Shown here piece after piece: positions 53,023 through 61,845 of a stretch of 64,000 nt of DNA; position 1 is the stretch's first letter; each line of letters opens with the position of its first letter. This DNA comes from Streptomyces pyxinae. Lineage in GTDB: Bacteria; Actinomycetota; Actinomycetes; Streptomycetales; Streptomycetaceae. The stretch lies in the NCBI RefSeq assembly GCF_024756275.1, contig NZ_JANUGQ010000033.1, positions 1 to 64,000 on the forward strand, in the 5' to 3' direction. Below the pieces are notes generated by a model. The model made no database searches. It had not been told where the DNA came from and worked only from the letters and a program-made list of their open reading frames with translations. A program made the position numbers and the translations under genes.

Positions 53023-53083
53023 TAGCCTCGCAGATTCGTCTCCGGTCGCCCCGCCGGACCGGAGCACAGCAGCAGTCAGCCTG

Positions 53084-53800
53084 TCATGACCGCCAGTCGA
53101 GCGGGACCCGCTTCGTCCGGTCCCAGGGCTCTTCCCAGCCCGCGTAGTGCAGCAGACGGTCGATGACTCCGGCCGTGAAACCCCAGACCAGGGACGATTC
53201 GACCAGGAACGCCGGACCCCGGTGGCCGCTCGGGCTGACGGTCGTCGCGCGGTTGGCGGGGTCGGTGAGATCCGCCACCGGGACGGTGAAGACCCGGGCG
53301 GTCTCGGCCGGGTCCACCGCGTGGACAGGAGTCGGCGCACGCCACCAGCCGAGCACCGGGGTGACGACGAATCCGCTCACCGGGATGTAGAGGCGCGGCA
53401 GTACGCCGAAGACCTGGACGCCGGCGGGGTCGAGCCCGGTCTCCTCCTCGGCCTCCCGCAGCGCGGCGCGCAGCAGCCCGTCCGCCTCCGGGTCGCCGTC
53501 CGCCGGGTCCAGCGCCCCGCCGGGGAAGGACAACTGCCCGGCGTGGGCCCGGAGGCTGCCGGCCCGCTCCATGAGCAGCAGCTCCGGCCCCCGGTCCCCC
53601 TCGCCGAACAGGATCAGCACGGCGGACTGGCGGCCGCCGCGACTGGGCGGCAGAAAGCTGCTGAGCTGCTCGGGGGCGATGGTGGTCACCGCCCGGGCGA
53701 CCGGGTCCAGCCAGCCGGGCAGCCCCTCCGCCGAGACCCGTACCGGCACGGGGGCGCCGGCCCCGTACACGTCTTCCCCGGTTCTGTTCACAGGCTCCAC
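53084..53800 (-). CDS. NUDIX hydrolase (CoA pyrophosphatase-like)
   Basis: 238 residues. LSFPGGALDPADGD, a short insertion, then ALREAEEETGL form the NUDIX box, preceded by QSAVLILFGEG and the UPF0035-like LLLMERAGSLRAHAGQ that marks coenzyme A pyrophosphatases. It should hydrolyse CoA or a related dinucleotide. It lies 61 bases upstream of the MarP-type protease gene on the same strand. Confidence 0.82.
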   Translation of the reverse strand: MEPVNRTGEDVYGAGAPVPVRVSAEGLPGWLDPVARAVTTIAPEQLSSFLPPSRGGRQSAVLILFGEGDRGPELLLMERAGSLRAHAGQLSFPGGALDPADGDPEADGLLRAALREAEEETGLDPAGVQVFGVLPRLYIPVSGFVVTPVLGWWRAPTPVHAVDPAETARVFTVPVADLTDPANRATTVSPSGHRGPAFLVESSLVWGFTAGVIDRLLHYAGWEEPWDRTKRVPLDWRS

Positions 53801-53953
53801 CCCCCGCTCTGCCCACTCTCCTCACGCGGTCCGGCCGGTGAGCGGTTCCACGGCCCGGGCCGTGACCCGGGATGCTCGCGGATGAAGGAGCGTCGGGAAT
53901 CGGTGAGGGTGTCGGGGCGGCACCGGCGGGTGGGCGGGCCGGCCGGACGGGCC

Positions 53954-54025
53954 GGGACCGCGGGGCGGGTCGGGACCGCGGGGCGAGTCGGGACCGCGGG
54001 GCGAGTCGGGACCGCGGGGCGAGTC
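53954..54025. repeat. 18-bp tandem repeat, four units
   Basis: GGGACCGCGGGGCGAGTC is repeated four times (the first unit has GGGTC at its end), with a fifth partial copy. It lies in the spacer between nth and the NUDIX gene. On the minus strand it would read as RPAVPT repeats in a short frame (54045-53788) whose coding status is doubtful. Confidence 0.85.
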
Positions 54026-54052
54026 GGGGGCTCATGGAGGGTCATACGTCGC

Positions 54053-55213
54053 TCATTCCGCCGTGTTCAACGGCGCCGCCGGACGGCCGGGGTAGTCCGG
54101 GGGCGGGGCGAGGCGCTGGCCGGGGTAGCCACCCTTCTCGTACTTCAGCAGCTTGCGCGCCTTCTCGGGGTCGGTCTCCCCCTCGCCGTACGACGGGCAG
54201 AGGTGGTCGATCGGGCACGCCCCGCAGGCGGGCTTGCGGGAGTGGCAGATACGGCGGCCGTGGAAGATGGTGCGGTGCGACAGCATCGTCCACTCGGACT
54301 CGGGGAAGATGGCGCAGATCTCCGCCTCGACCTTCTCCGGCTCCTCCCGCTCGGTGAGCCGCCAGCGCCGTACGAGCCTGCCGAAGTGGGTGTCGACGGT
54401 GATCCCCGGTACGCCGTAGGCGTTGCCCAGCACCACGTTCGCCGTCTTGCGGCCGACGCCGGGGAGCGTGACCAGGTCCTCCAGCCGGTCCGGCACCCGG
54501 CCGCCGAAGTTGTCCCGGAGACCGGCCGAGAGCCCGAGCAGCGACTTCGCCTTGGCCCGGAAGAAGCCCGTCGGGCGGATGAGCTCCTCCAGCTCCTCGG
54601 GCGGTGCGGCGGCCATGTCCTCGGGCGTCGGGTACTTCGCGAACAGCGCGGGGGTGGTCTGGTTCACCCGCAGGTCGGTGGTCTGGGCGGAGAGGACGGT
54701 CGCGACCAGAAGCTCGAAGGGGTTGCGGAAATCCAGCTCCGGGTGCGCGTACGGATACACGTCGGCCAGCTCCCGGTTGATCCGGCGGGCGCGCCTGACC
54801 ATCGCCAGATGGGACTCGCCGGTCGGCGGCCTCCCGGCGGCCGGGGTCCGCGCGGCGGCCGGGGCCTTCCCGGCGGATGGCTTCTGCCTGGCAGGCGCCT
54901 TCTTGGCAGCGGCGCCTTCGGGGGCGGTCGTGGTCCTCCCCGCGGCCGCCTTCTTGGCAGGAGCCCTCTTGGCCGGAGCCTTCTTGGCGGGGGCCTTCTT
55001 CTTGGCGGGGGCCTGCCCGGGCGCCGCCGATCCCGGCGTGGCGGATCCGGCGGCCGGTGCCTTCCCTGCGGGGCTCGTCCTCCCGGCGTGGTCCGCCCCG
55101 GTGCGGGCCGTCCTTCCGGCGCGGGTCACCGGTGCGGCGGTGTCGCTTCCGGACGACGACTCGGGGGCGGACGCCTTGCCCGGCGACGGCGTCCCGGCCC
55201 GTTTGCCCACCAT
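54053..55213 (-). CDS. nth: Endonuclease III with a histone-like N-terminal extension
   Basis: 386 residues from ATG 55213. The last 215 are a full endonuclease III: catalytic Lys in LPGVGRKTANVV, Asp in VDTHFGRL, and the iron-sulfur Cys pattern C-x6-C-x2-C-x5-C (in CHSRKPACGACPIDHLC). It removes oxidised pyrimidines from DNA. The first 170 residues are low-complexity, with KKKAPAKKAPAKRAPAKK, similar in style to the tail of TopA here. An upstream start (GTG 55348) is possible, but the sequence 55215-55260 is A+T-richer and looks like a promoter. Confidence 0.88.
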   Translation of the reverse strand: MVGKRAGTPSPGKASAPESSSGSDTAAPVTRAGRTARTGADHAGRTSPAGKAPAAGSATPGSAAPGQAPAKKKAPAKKAPAKRAPAKKAAAGRTTTAPEGAAAKKAPARQKPSAGKAPAAARTPAAGRPPTGESHLAMVRRARRINRELADVYPYAHPELDFRNPFELLVATVLSAQTTDLRVNQTTPALFAKYPTPEDMAAAPPEELEELIRPTGFFRAKAKSLLGLSAGLRDNFGGRVPDRLEDLVTLPGVGRKTANVVLGNAYGVPGITVDTHFGRLVRRWRLTEREEPEKVEAEICAIFPESEWTMLSHRTIFHGRRICHSRKPACGACPIDHLCPSYGEGETDPEKARKLLKYEKGGYPGQRLAPPPDYPGRPAAPLNTAE

Positions 55214-55453
55214 GGAGGACGATGAACCTTTAGACCTATTTGTCGCTTTATCGGAGTCGGGCGACCCTTGTTCGCCCACAGCGGAACTCTTCTCCCCGGA
55301 CACTCTGCTTGCCCCCTTGGCCTGCGCTCTCACCGGCGAATTGGACACCCGGCCACCCTACGGGCCGCCACTGACATCTGCCCCGGGCTCCGATGATCAA
55401 GACCCAATCGGGCCCCTGCCGTACGGACACGCGTACCAGTGCGTCAAACTTGT

Positions 55454-55469
55454 TGTGATTGATCGCACT
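55454..55469. promoter_or_regulatory. Crp-site-like palindrome upstream of crp
   Basis: TGTGATTGATCGCACT has the GTG-N8-CAC skeleton of Crp-family sites and lies about 62 bases before the crp start. The left half is a perfect TGTGA; the right half matches TCACA at three of five. It may mediate autoregulation. Confidence 0.45.
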
Positions 55470-55530
55470 GTTTTACCGTCCGGCATCATGGGACCCACTG
55501 TCCCTGAGCAGGTCGACATAGGAGAGATTC

Positions 55531-56205
55531 GTGGACGACGTTCTGCGGCGCGCCCCGCTCTTCGCGGCGCTCGATGACGAGCAGGCCGCGGAGCTCCGCG
55601 CCTCGATGAGTGAGGTGACGCTCGCCCGCGGCGACGCTCTCTTCCACGAGGGCGAACCGGGCGACCGGCTCTACGTGGTCACCGAGGGCAAGGTCAAGCT
55701 GCACCGGACCTCCCCCGACGGCCGGGAGAACATGCTGGCCGTGCTGGGCCCCGGCGAGCTGATCGGCGAGCTGTCGCTGTTCGACCCGGGCCCGCGCACC
55801 GCCACTTCGACGGCACTGACCGAGGTCAAGCTGCTCGGCCTGGGCCACGGCGACCTCCAGCCCTGGCTGAACGCCCGCCCGGAGGTGGCCACCGCCCTGC
55901 TGCGCGCGGTCGCGCGGCGGCTTCGCAAGACCAATGACCAGATGTCCGACCTGGTCTTCTCCGACGTACCGGGCCGGGTCGCCCGGGCGCTGCTGGACCT
56001 CTCGCGCCGCTTCGGCGTGCAGTCGGAGGAAGGCATCCATGTGGTGCACGACCTCACCCAGGAGGAACTGGCTCAGCTGGTCGGCGCCTCCCGTGAGACG
56101 GTCAACAAGGCGCTCGCCGACTTCGCGGGCCGTGGCTGGCTGCGGCTGGAGGCGCGCGCGGTGATCCTGCTGGACGTCGAGCGTCTCGCAAAGCGGTCCC
56201 GCTAG
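55531..56205 (+). CDS. crp: Crp-family transcription regulator
   Basis: 224 residues. The cyclic-nucleotide domain has LFHEGEPGDRLYVVTEGKVK and the binding cassette GELIGELSLFDPGPRTATST, with Arg at the phosphate contact. The C-terminal winged helix has LTQEELAQLVGASRETVNKALADFAGRGW. Its S. coelicolor counterpart controls spore germination and secondary metabolism. GTG 55531 follows GGAGAG. A very strong hairpin follows. Confidence 0.93.
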   Translation: MDDVLRRAPLFAALDDEQAAELRASMSEVTLARGDALFHEGEPGDRLYVVTEGKVKLHRTSPDGRENMLAVLGPGELIGELSLFDPGPRTATSTALTEVKLLGLGHGDLQPWLNARPEVATALLRAVARRLRKTNDQMSDLVFSDVPGRVARALLDLSRRFGVQSEEGIHVVHDLTQEELAQLVGASRETVNKALADFAGRGWLRLEARAVILLDVERLAKRSR

Positions 56206-56239
56206 CACCCGTATTCGGGGAATTCCCACCCTGACGCGT

Positions 56240-56281
56240 GACGGAGGGCCGCCCCGGTGACGTCCGGGGCGGCCCTCCGTC
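56240..56281 (+). terminator. Perfect 18-bp terminator hairpin after crp
   Basis: GACGGAGGGCCGCCCCGG and CCGGGGCGGCCCTCCGTC pair without mismatch around the loop TGACGT, 35 bases after the crp stop. Confidence 0.85.
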
Positions 56282-56418
56282 TCGGGTACGGCTCCGCCGC
56301 GCGGGCGTGCGCGGGGCCTCATGCGCGCCCGTCTGTACGCACCCGCGCCCATGGGCACGCGTATGCGTTCATGCCGTTCGTACGCGTACGCAGCCGCGCC
56401 GGCGACTGCTTCCGGCCG

Positions 56419-57303
56419 CTACTTCTTCGTACCGTCCACGATCAGCGGGGTGCTGCCGCCGGAGCCGCAGGGCACGGCGTAGACCGGCTGCTTGTTGGCG
56501 GCCTCCTTGAACGCCTCGATGCACTGGTTCAGCAGCACCTTGTCGGTGAGCGAGGCGCTGAGGATCTTGTTGGCCCGCGCCACGCCCTCGGCCTCGATCC
56601 GGCGCCGCTCCGCGTCCGCCTTCGCCGTCCGGGTGGCCTCCGTGGCCCGCTCGGTGGCCTGCTGCTGCTGTATCTTCCGGTCGATCTGCTCCTGGAGCGG
56701 GTCCGAGGGCTTGACGTTCCGCAGGTTCACCGTGGTGACATCGATGCCCCGGGGCGCCAGGCGCTCCTTGATCAGGTTCCCGATCTCGGTGTTGATCTTC
56801 TCCCGGGCGGAGGCGTACCCCTCCTCGCTCGTGTGGCGGGCGAAGACATTGCGGACGATCTCACGGCTGTCGGGGAAGACCAGCCGCTGCTGGATCGCCT
56901 CCTCGCTTCCGGCCAGCCGGTAGAGCTCGACCGCCTTCGAGGGGTGGACCGCCCACTTCACGGTCACCTCCGCGTACATCACCCCGCCCTGCGAGGAGCG
57001 GACCTCGACCACGTCCTTGTCGGAGAGGTTCAGATCGACGGGGCGGGTCGAGAAGGTGGTGACGGCGGTGAACGGCGAGGTGACATTGAGACCGGACGTC
57101 ATCGGCGTACCGACCTTGCCGAAGGCGACCGGCACCCCGACCTCGTACGCGCTGATCACATGCAGGCAACTGGTCAGCGCGGAGATCAGAGCGGCGATCA
57201 GCGCTCCGGCGGAGCCCAGCTTGAGGCCGAGGCTCTCGTTGCTCCGGCCGACGAAGTACAGCACCACGGCCGCTATGAGCAGCAGAATGGCGAGAACGAA
57301 CAT
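56419..57303 (-). CDS. SPFH/prohibitin-family membrane protein
   Basis: 294 residues from ATG 57303 (GGGGGG upstream). An N-terminal helix (FVLAILLLIAAVVLYFV) and a second hydrophobic stretch are followed by an SPFH domain (EVGVPVAFGKVG to RGIDVTTVNLRNV), a Gln/Arg/Glu coiled coil (EQIDRKIQQQQATERATEAT) and a C-terminus with one Cys pair. SPFH proteins form oligomeric membrane scaffolds; the specific client is unknown. Confidence 0.85.
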   Translation of the reverse strand: MFVLAILLLIAAVVLYFVGRSNESLGLKLGSAGALIAALISALTSCLHVISAYEVGVPVAFGKVGTPMTSGLNVTSPFTAVTTFSTRPVDLNLSDKDVVEVRSSQGGVMYAEVTVKWAVHPSKAVELYRLAGSEEAIQQRLVFPDSREIVRNVFARHTSEEGYASAREKINTEIGNLIKERLAPRGIDVTTVNLRNVKPSDPLQEQIDRKIQQQQATERATEATRTAKADAERRRIEAEGVARANKILSASLTDKVLLNQCIEAFKEAANKQPVYAVPCGSGGSTPLIVDGTKK

Positions 57304-57506
57304 GACATCCCCCCTGGGACCCTGACCGGGCGGAGAACGCCCGGAAGTATGCGGAGCGTAAGTCATCACGCCGGAGAGCCGTCCGCCGTTCCCGTCCGGT
57401 ACGACAAAATCGTCTCGGACGCGGTGTGGTGCCGGGACGCGGTGTGGCGCCGCTCAGCGGCCGGGCATCCGGGGGGCGGTCCGGGGGAGGGGAGCCGGCC
57501 GGGTCG

Positions 57507-58337
57507 TCAGATCAGGCCGTGCTCGTCGAGATACTCCAGCTGCGCCCGGACCGAGAGCTCGGCGGCGGGCCAGAGCGCCCGGTCCACCCCCGCGTAGACA
57601 TGTGCCACCACCTCGGACGCCGTACGGTGGCCGTCCTCGACCGCCGTCTCGACCTGGGCCAGCCGGGTCGCGCGGTGGGCGAGGTAGAACTCGATCGCCC
57701 CCTGCGCGTCCTCCAGGACCGGCCCGTGCCCGGGCAGCACCGTACGCACCCCGTCGTCCACCGTCAGGGAGCGCAGCCGCCGCAGGGAGTCCAGGTAGTC
57801 GCCCAGCCGGCCGTCCGGGTGCGCGACCATCGTCGTACCGCGTCCCAGGACGGTGTCGCCGGTCAGCACCGCCCGGTCCGCCGGCAGGTGGAAGCTGAGC
57901 GAGTCGGAGGTGTGCCCCGGGGTCGGTACGACGACCAGTTCCAGGCCCCCGACGCGCACGGTCCGGCCCGGGCCGAGGCCCTCGTCGCCCAGGCGCAGGG
58001 CGGGGTCGAGCGCCCGTACCGGCGCCCCGGTCAGCTCCGCGAACCGTCCCGCGCCCTCGGCATGGTCGGCGTGGCCGTGCGTCAGCAGGGTCAGGACCAC
58101 CCGCTTGCCGAGCCGCTCGGCGGTGGCCAGGACGTCGCGGAGATGCCCCTCGTGCAGCGGCCCCGGGTCGACGACGGCGGCCAGTTCCGAGCCGGGCTCG
58201 GAGAGGATCCAGGTGTTGGTGCCGTCCAGCGTCATGGCGGACGGGTTGGGCGCCAGGACATTCACGGCCCGCGCGGTCGCGGGTCCGGAGACCACCGCTT
58301 CGCGCGGGCGGCCCGGCAGTGCGGCGGCCTCGGTCAT
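57507..58337 (-). CDS. Metallo-beta-lactamase-fold hydrolase (LACTB2-like)
   Basis: 276 residues. THGHADHAEG is the metal-binding HxHxDH motif, with further ligands in PTPGHTSDS, LTGDTVLG and LPGHGPV. The C-terminal helical domain, with YLAHRATRLAQVE, resembles LACTB2-type enzymes that act on RNA or thioesters. It overlaps the upstream NUDIX gene by 4 bases (ATGA), so the two are probably made together. Confidence 0.85.
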   Translation of the reverse strand: MTEAAALPGRPREAVVSGPATARAVNVLAPNPSAMTLDGTNTWILSEPGSELAAVVDPGPLHEGHLRDVLATAERLGKRVVLTLLTHGHADHAEGAGRFAELTGAPVRALDPALRLGDEGLGPGRTVRVGGLELVVVPTPGHTSDSLSFHLPADRAVLTGDTVLGRGTTMVAHPDGRLGDYLDSLRRLRSLTVDDGVRTVLPGHGPVLEDAQGAIEFYLAHRATRLAQVETAVEDGHRTASEVVAHVYAGVDRALWPAAELSVRAQLEYLDEHGLI

Positions 58338-59350
58338 CCGGCGTCACCTCCCTTCGGGGCGGGCGGGGCGGAGTCCCGGGGAGCCACCGGCCTCCCGGGC
58401 GCCCCGGGGTCCCGGGAGCCCTCCGGGCCGGCCGCCGTCCGGGGCACATGTTTGGTGAACTCCTCGTGGCCCGGCCAGCTCAGGACCACCTCGTCCCCCT
58501 TCAGCCGGGCCCGCGCCAGCACCGGCGCGAGGTCCTGCCCGGGTGCGGCGGCGAGGGCGGCGGCGGGTGTGGCGTACGGCTCGATGCTCCGCAGCGTGGC
58601 GATGGTGGGCGGCATCATCAGCAGCTCACCCCGGTCGTAACCCGCTGCCGCGTCGGCCGGCCTGATCCACACCGTACGGTCGGCCTCGGTGGAGACGTCC
58701 CGGGTGCGCTGGCCGGCCGGCAGGACGGCCACGAAGAACCAGGTGTCATAGCGGCGGGGCTCGAACTCGGGCGTGATCCAGCGGGCCCAGGCACCGAGCA
58801 GATCGGAGCGGAGCACCAGCCCGCGCCGGTCCAGGAAGTCCGCGAACGACAGCTCACGGGCGACCAGGGCGGCCCGGTCGGCCTCCCAGTCGTCCCCGGT
58901 GGTGTCGGCGACCACCGTGCCGGGGGCGGGACCGGCGAGCAGCACGCCCGCCTCCTCGAACGTCTCGCGCACCGCCGCGCACACGATGGCCTGCGCCTCG
59001 CCGGGTCCCGGGACCCCGAGCCGGACGGCCCATTCGGCCGGCGCCGGGCCCGCCCAGCGCACCGGGTGTTCGTCGCGCGGGTCGACTCCGCCGCCGGGAT
59101 AGGCGTACGCGCCGCCGGCGAAGGCCATGGAGGTACGGCGCCGCAGCATGTGCACCTGGACCTGCCCCTGAGGACCGGCGCCGGGCGCCGTCTCCTCACG
59201 CAGCAGGAGCACGGTCGCGGCGCGGCGCGGGGGCACGGCCGTCAGCTCACCGGCGGCGAGCGCGCGGATCCGGCCGGGCCACTCCGGCGGGTACCACTGG
59301 GCCCGGGAGGCGGAACCGGGGGAGCCCGGGTAAGCAGAACCAGGGGACAT
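58334..59350 (-). CDS. NUDIX hydrolase
   Basis: 338 residues. AYPGGGVDPRDE starts the NUDIX region, and after an insert of about 30 residues AVRETFEEAGVLL supplies the REuxEExGu helix, as in NUDT7/19-like and RNPP proteins with a split box. The N-terminal strand has RRAATVLLLREE. The tail is Pro/Gly/Ala-rich. The substrate is unknown; the coupled MBL-fold hydrolase suggests a shared pathway. Confidence 0.8.
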   Translation of the reverse strand: MSPGSAYPGSPGSASRAQWYPPEWPGRIRALAAGELTAVPPRRAATVLLLREETAPGAGPQGQVQVHMLRRRTSMAFAGGAYAYPGGGVDPRDEHPVRWAGPAPAEWAVRLGVPGPGEAQAIVCAAVRETFEEAGVLLAGPAPGTVVADTTGDDWEADRAALVARELSFADFLDRRGLVLRSDLLGAWARWITPEFEPRRYDTWFFVAVLPAGQRTRDVSTEADRTVWIRPADAAAGYDRGELLMMPPTIATLRSIEPYATPAAALAAAPGQDLAPVLARARLKGDEVVLSWPGHEEFTKHVPRTAAGPEGSRDPGAPGRPVAPRDSAPPAPKGGDAG

Positions 59351-60013
59351 GGGCGGATGCTATGCGCATCCGTCGCGATGTTCGAGAGGCCGGCTGTCGG
59401 CGGAGGTGGCCGTAGGCCGTTCCGCGCGCCCCGGCCCGGGAGCGCCGGGGCCCCGCCCGCGCGGCGCGGCGGGGGCGGGGCCGAAGGGGGCACGACCGGG
59501 CCGGAGGGGTGGATCGGGGACCTCGCCGGCCCGGGTCAACGGGCCGGAAGGGCGGATCGAGGGCTCGTCGGCGCCGGTCCACCGGGGGTGCAGGATCGGG
59601 TTCCGGGCCACCCGGTCCCAAGCCTCCCGGCCCGGTCCACCGCCCCGGAAGGGCAGGTTCCGGGGAAGGCGCCGGCCTGGCCCGCCCCGAGCCGCCCGGT
59701 CCGCCGGTCGTCCCGGCCCGCCCGCCGTCACCCGGAGCCGGCGCGGCGGCCGGGCGACGGGGTCGGTGCCGGCCAGCGGCCTCGGAGGCGACGACCGCCG
59801 CAGGCCGGGCGGCGGAAGCCGGGGCGGCCGGCCGGTCTGGAAGCGGCGGCCGCCGCAGGCCGGACGGCGAGGGCCGGTGTCGATCAGCGAGCCCGGAAGC
59901 AGCGAGCGCCGCAGGCCGACCGCCGCAGGCCGACCGCCGCAGGCCGGGCGGCGGGCGCCGGGCGGCCGGTGCGGTCGGCCGGTCTGGAGGCGGCGGCCGC
60001 CGGCTCCGGCCCG
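59351..60013. other. Gene-free spacer with G+C-rich degenerate repeats
   Basis: No frame keeps a plausible composition. The right two thirds are built of variants of CGCCGCAGGCCG, with three close tandem copies around 59911-59955, and two related blocks of GGCCGGTCTGGAAGCGGCGG type near 59830 and 59973. The left end must hold the promoter of the NUDIX/MBL pair. Confidence 0.55.
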
Positions 60014-60484
60014 TCAGTCCTGGACGAGCTCGACCTGGACTTCCACCTCGACCGGGGCGTCCAGCGGCAGGACCGTGACACCGACCGCGCTGCGGGCGTG
60101 CACCCCCCGGTCACCGAAGACCTCGCCCAGCAGCTCGCTGGCGCCGTTCAGCACCGCGGGCTGGCCGGTGAAATCGGCGGCCGAGGCGACAAAGCCGGTC
60201 ACCTTGACGACGCGGGCGACCCGGTCCAGGTCACCGGCGACCGACTTCACGGCCGCCAGGGCGTTCAGCGCGCAGATGCGGGCCAGTTCCTTGGCCTCCT
60301 CCGGCGTGACCTCGCCGCCCACCTTGCCGGTGACCGGAAGCTTGCCCTCCACCATCGGCAGCTGGCCGGCGGTGTAGACGTACGCGCCGGACCGCACGGC
60401 CGGCTGGTACGCGGCCAGCGGCGGCACGACCTGCGGCAGGGTCAGCCCCAGCTCGGCGAGTTTCGCCTCGACCCGGCCGGTCAC
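60014..60484 (-). CDS. RidA-family protein (YjgF/YER057c/UK114)
   Basis: 156 residues. VYTAGQLPMVEGKLPVTGKV and the helix containing ICALNALAAVKS are RidA-like; near the C-terminus a segment with RSAVGVTVLPLDAPVEVEVQ holds the expected conserved Arg. RidA proteins deaminate reactive enamine/imine intermediates, though this longer form belongs to a subgroup of unclear activity. GTG 60484 overlaps the stop of the small DUF4177 gene. Confidence 0.85.
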   Translation of the reverse strand: MTGRVEAKLAELGLTLPQVVPPLAAYQPAVRSGAYVYTAGQLPMVEGKLPVTGKVGGEVTPEEAKELARICALNALAAVKSVAGDLDRVARVVKVTGFVASAADFTGQPAVLNGASELLGEVFGDRGVHARSAVGVTVLPLDAPVEVEVQVELVQD

Positions 60485-60639
60485 GCCTTCTCCCGCTTCA
60501 GGTAGGCCACGAGCTGCTCGGGGTTGTTCGGCCCGGGAACGACCTGGACGAGCTCCCAGCCGTCCTCGCCCCAGGTGTCCAGAATCTGCTTGGTCGCGTG
60601 CACGAGAAGGGGCACGGTCGCGTATTCCCACTTGGTCAT
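60481..60639 (-). CDS. DUF4177 small protein
   Basis: 52 residues: MTKWEYATVPLLVHATKQIL, then DTWGEDGWELVQVVPG, typical of the DUF4177 family (a small beta-hairpin protein with conserved WEYA and GWELV). It is coupled to the RidA gene by a 4-base overlap. Function unknown. Confidence 0.85.
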   Translation of the reverse strand: MTKWEYATVPLLVHATKQILDTWGEDGWELVQVVPGPNNPEQLVAYLKREKA

Positions 60640-60869
60640 GGAGCCGACTGTAGCCGCTGCCCCCGGCCCCCTCCGCCCGGCCCGGTACGGCCCCTCCCGC
60701 AGCCCCGGCCCGGCGCTGCCCCGGCCGGTGGGCGCCCGGCCCGGTACGGCCCCGGGCGGGCGCCCGCTCCGGTACGGCCCCGCCGGGCGGCCCCCGGCTC
60801 GCCGTCCCGGGCCGGTGTGGCACCTGACGCAATCCGACCCGGGGACGTCTGGGCCGTGCGGCGACTGGT

Positions 60870-60875
60870 TAGGCT
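60870..60875 (+). promoter_or_regulatory. Likely -10 element giving a leaderless transcript
   Basis: TAGGCT fits TANNNT and ends seven bases before GTG 60883, with no ribosome binding site between, so translation probably starts at or near the transcript's 5' end. Confidence 0.4.
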
Positions 60876-60882
60876 CCATGAC

Positions 60883-61845
60883 GTGAGCAGGCTCCAGGTC
60901 GTCAGCGGCAAGGGCGGAACCGGTAAGACGACGGTCGCCGCCGCCCTCGCGCTCGCCCTCGCCAAGGAGGGCAAGCGGACTCTCCTCGTGGAGGTCGAAG
61001 GCAGACAAGGAATCGCGCAACTATTTGAGACCGAGCCCCTTCCCTATGAAGAGCGGAAGATCGCCGTCGCGCCCGGGGGCGGGGAGGTGTACGCGCTCGC
61101 CATCGACGCCGAGCGAGCGCTGCTCGACTATCTTCAGATGTTCTACAAGCTGGGCGGTGCGGGCCGGGCGCTGAAGAAACTGGGCGCCATCGACTTCGCG
61201 ACCACCGTCGCGCCCGGCGTACGGGACGTACTGCTGACAGGCAAGGCGTGCGAGGCGGTACGGCGCCGGGACAAGCAGGGACGTTACCTCTACGACCACG
61301 TCGTCATGGACGCCCCGCCGACCGGCCGGATCACCCGCTTCCTCAACGTCAACGACGAGGTGGCCGGGCTCGCCAGGATCGGCCCGATACACAATCAGGC
61401 GCAGGCGGTGATGCGGGTGCTGAAGTCGCCCGAGACCGCCGTGCACCTGGTCACGCTGTTGGAGGAGATGCCGGTCCAGGAGACCGCCGACGGCATCGCG
61501 GAACTGCGCGCCGCCGAGCTGCCGGTGGGCGCCGTGATCGTGAACATGGTCCGCCCCCAGGTGCTGGACGAGGACGCGGTACGGGTGGCCCGCGCCGACC
61601 ACCGCGAGGACATCGTCCGGGCGCTCACCGCGGCGGGGGTGAGCGGTGCCGAACGGCTGGTGGCCCCGCTCGTGGAGCAGGCGGCCGCGCACGCCCAGCG
61701 GGTGGAGCTGGAGCGGGAGCAGCGCGATGTCCTGGCGAAGCTGGACGTCCCGGCGTACGAGCTGCCGCTGCTCGGCGAGGGCGCCGACCTCGCCGGGCTC
61801 TACCGGCTGGCCAGGCAACTACGGAAGCTCGGGGTGGGCGCATGA
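60883..61845 (+). CDS. ArsA/GET3-like ATPase, first of a tandem pair
   Basis: 320 residues. The deviant Walker A is SGKGGTGKTTVAAAL at the N-terminus, the A-loop/switch has VMDAPPTGRITRFLNV, and the C-terminus is helical. It is half the length of classical ArsA, and the next gene supplies a second, different half; they overlap by 4 bases. In other bacteria, such split pairs may act as one heterodimer. No ars genes are nearby, so arsenite transport is unlikely. The pair stands directly upstream of, and convergent to, wblA. Confidence 0.85.
   Translation: MSRLQVVSGKGGTGKTTVAAALALALAKEGKRTLLVEVEGRQGIAQLFETEPLPYEERKIAVAPGGGEVYALAIDAERALLDYLQMFYKLGGAGRALKKLGAIDFATTVAPGVRDVLLTGKACEAVRRRDKQGRYLYDHVVMDAPPTGRITRFLNVNDEVAGLARIGPIHNQAQAVMRVLKSPETAVHLVTLLEEMPVQETADGIAELRAAELPVGAVIVNMVRPQVLDEDAVRVARADHREDIVRALTAAGVSGAERLVAPLVEQAAAHAQRVELEREQRDVLAKLDVPAYELPLLGEGADLAGLYRLARQLRKLGVGA

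Noticed and set aside
53788..54045. Minus-strand frame of 85 residues built on the 18-bp repeat
   Set aside because: Outside the repeat it has no plausible composition; it is kept only as a repeat and as a point to check.
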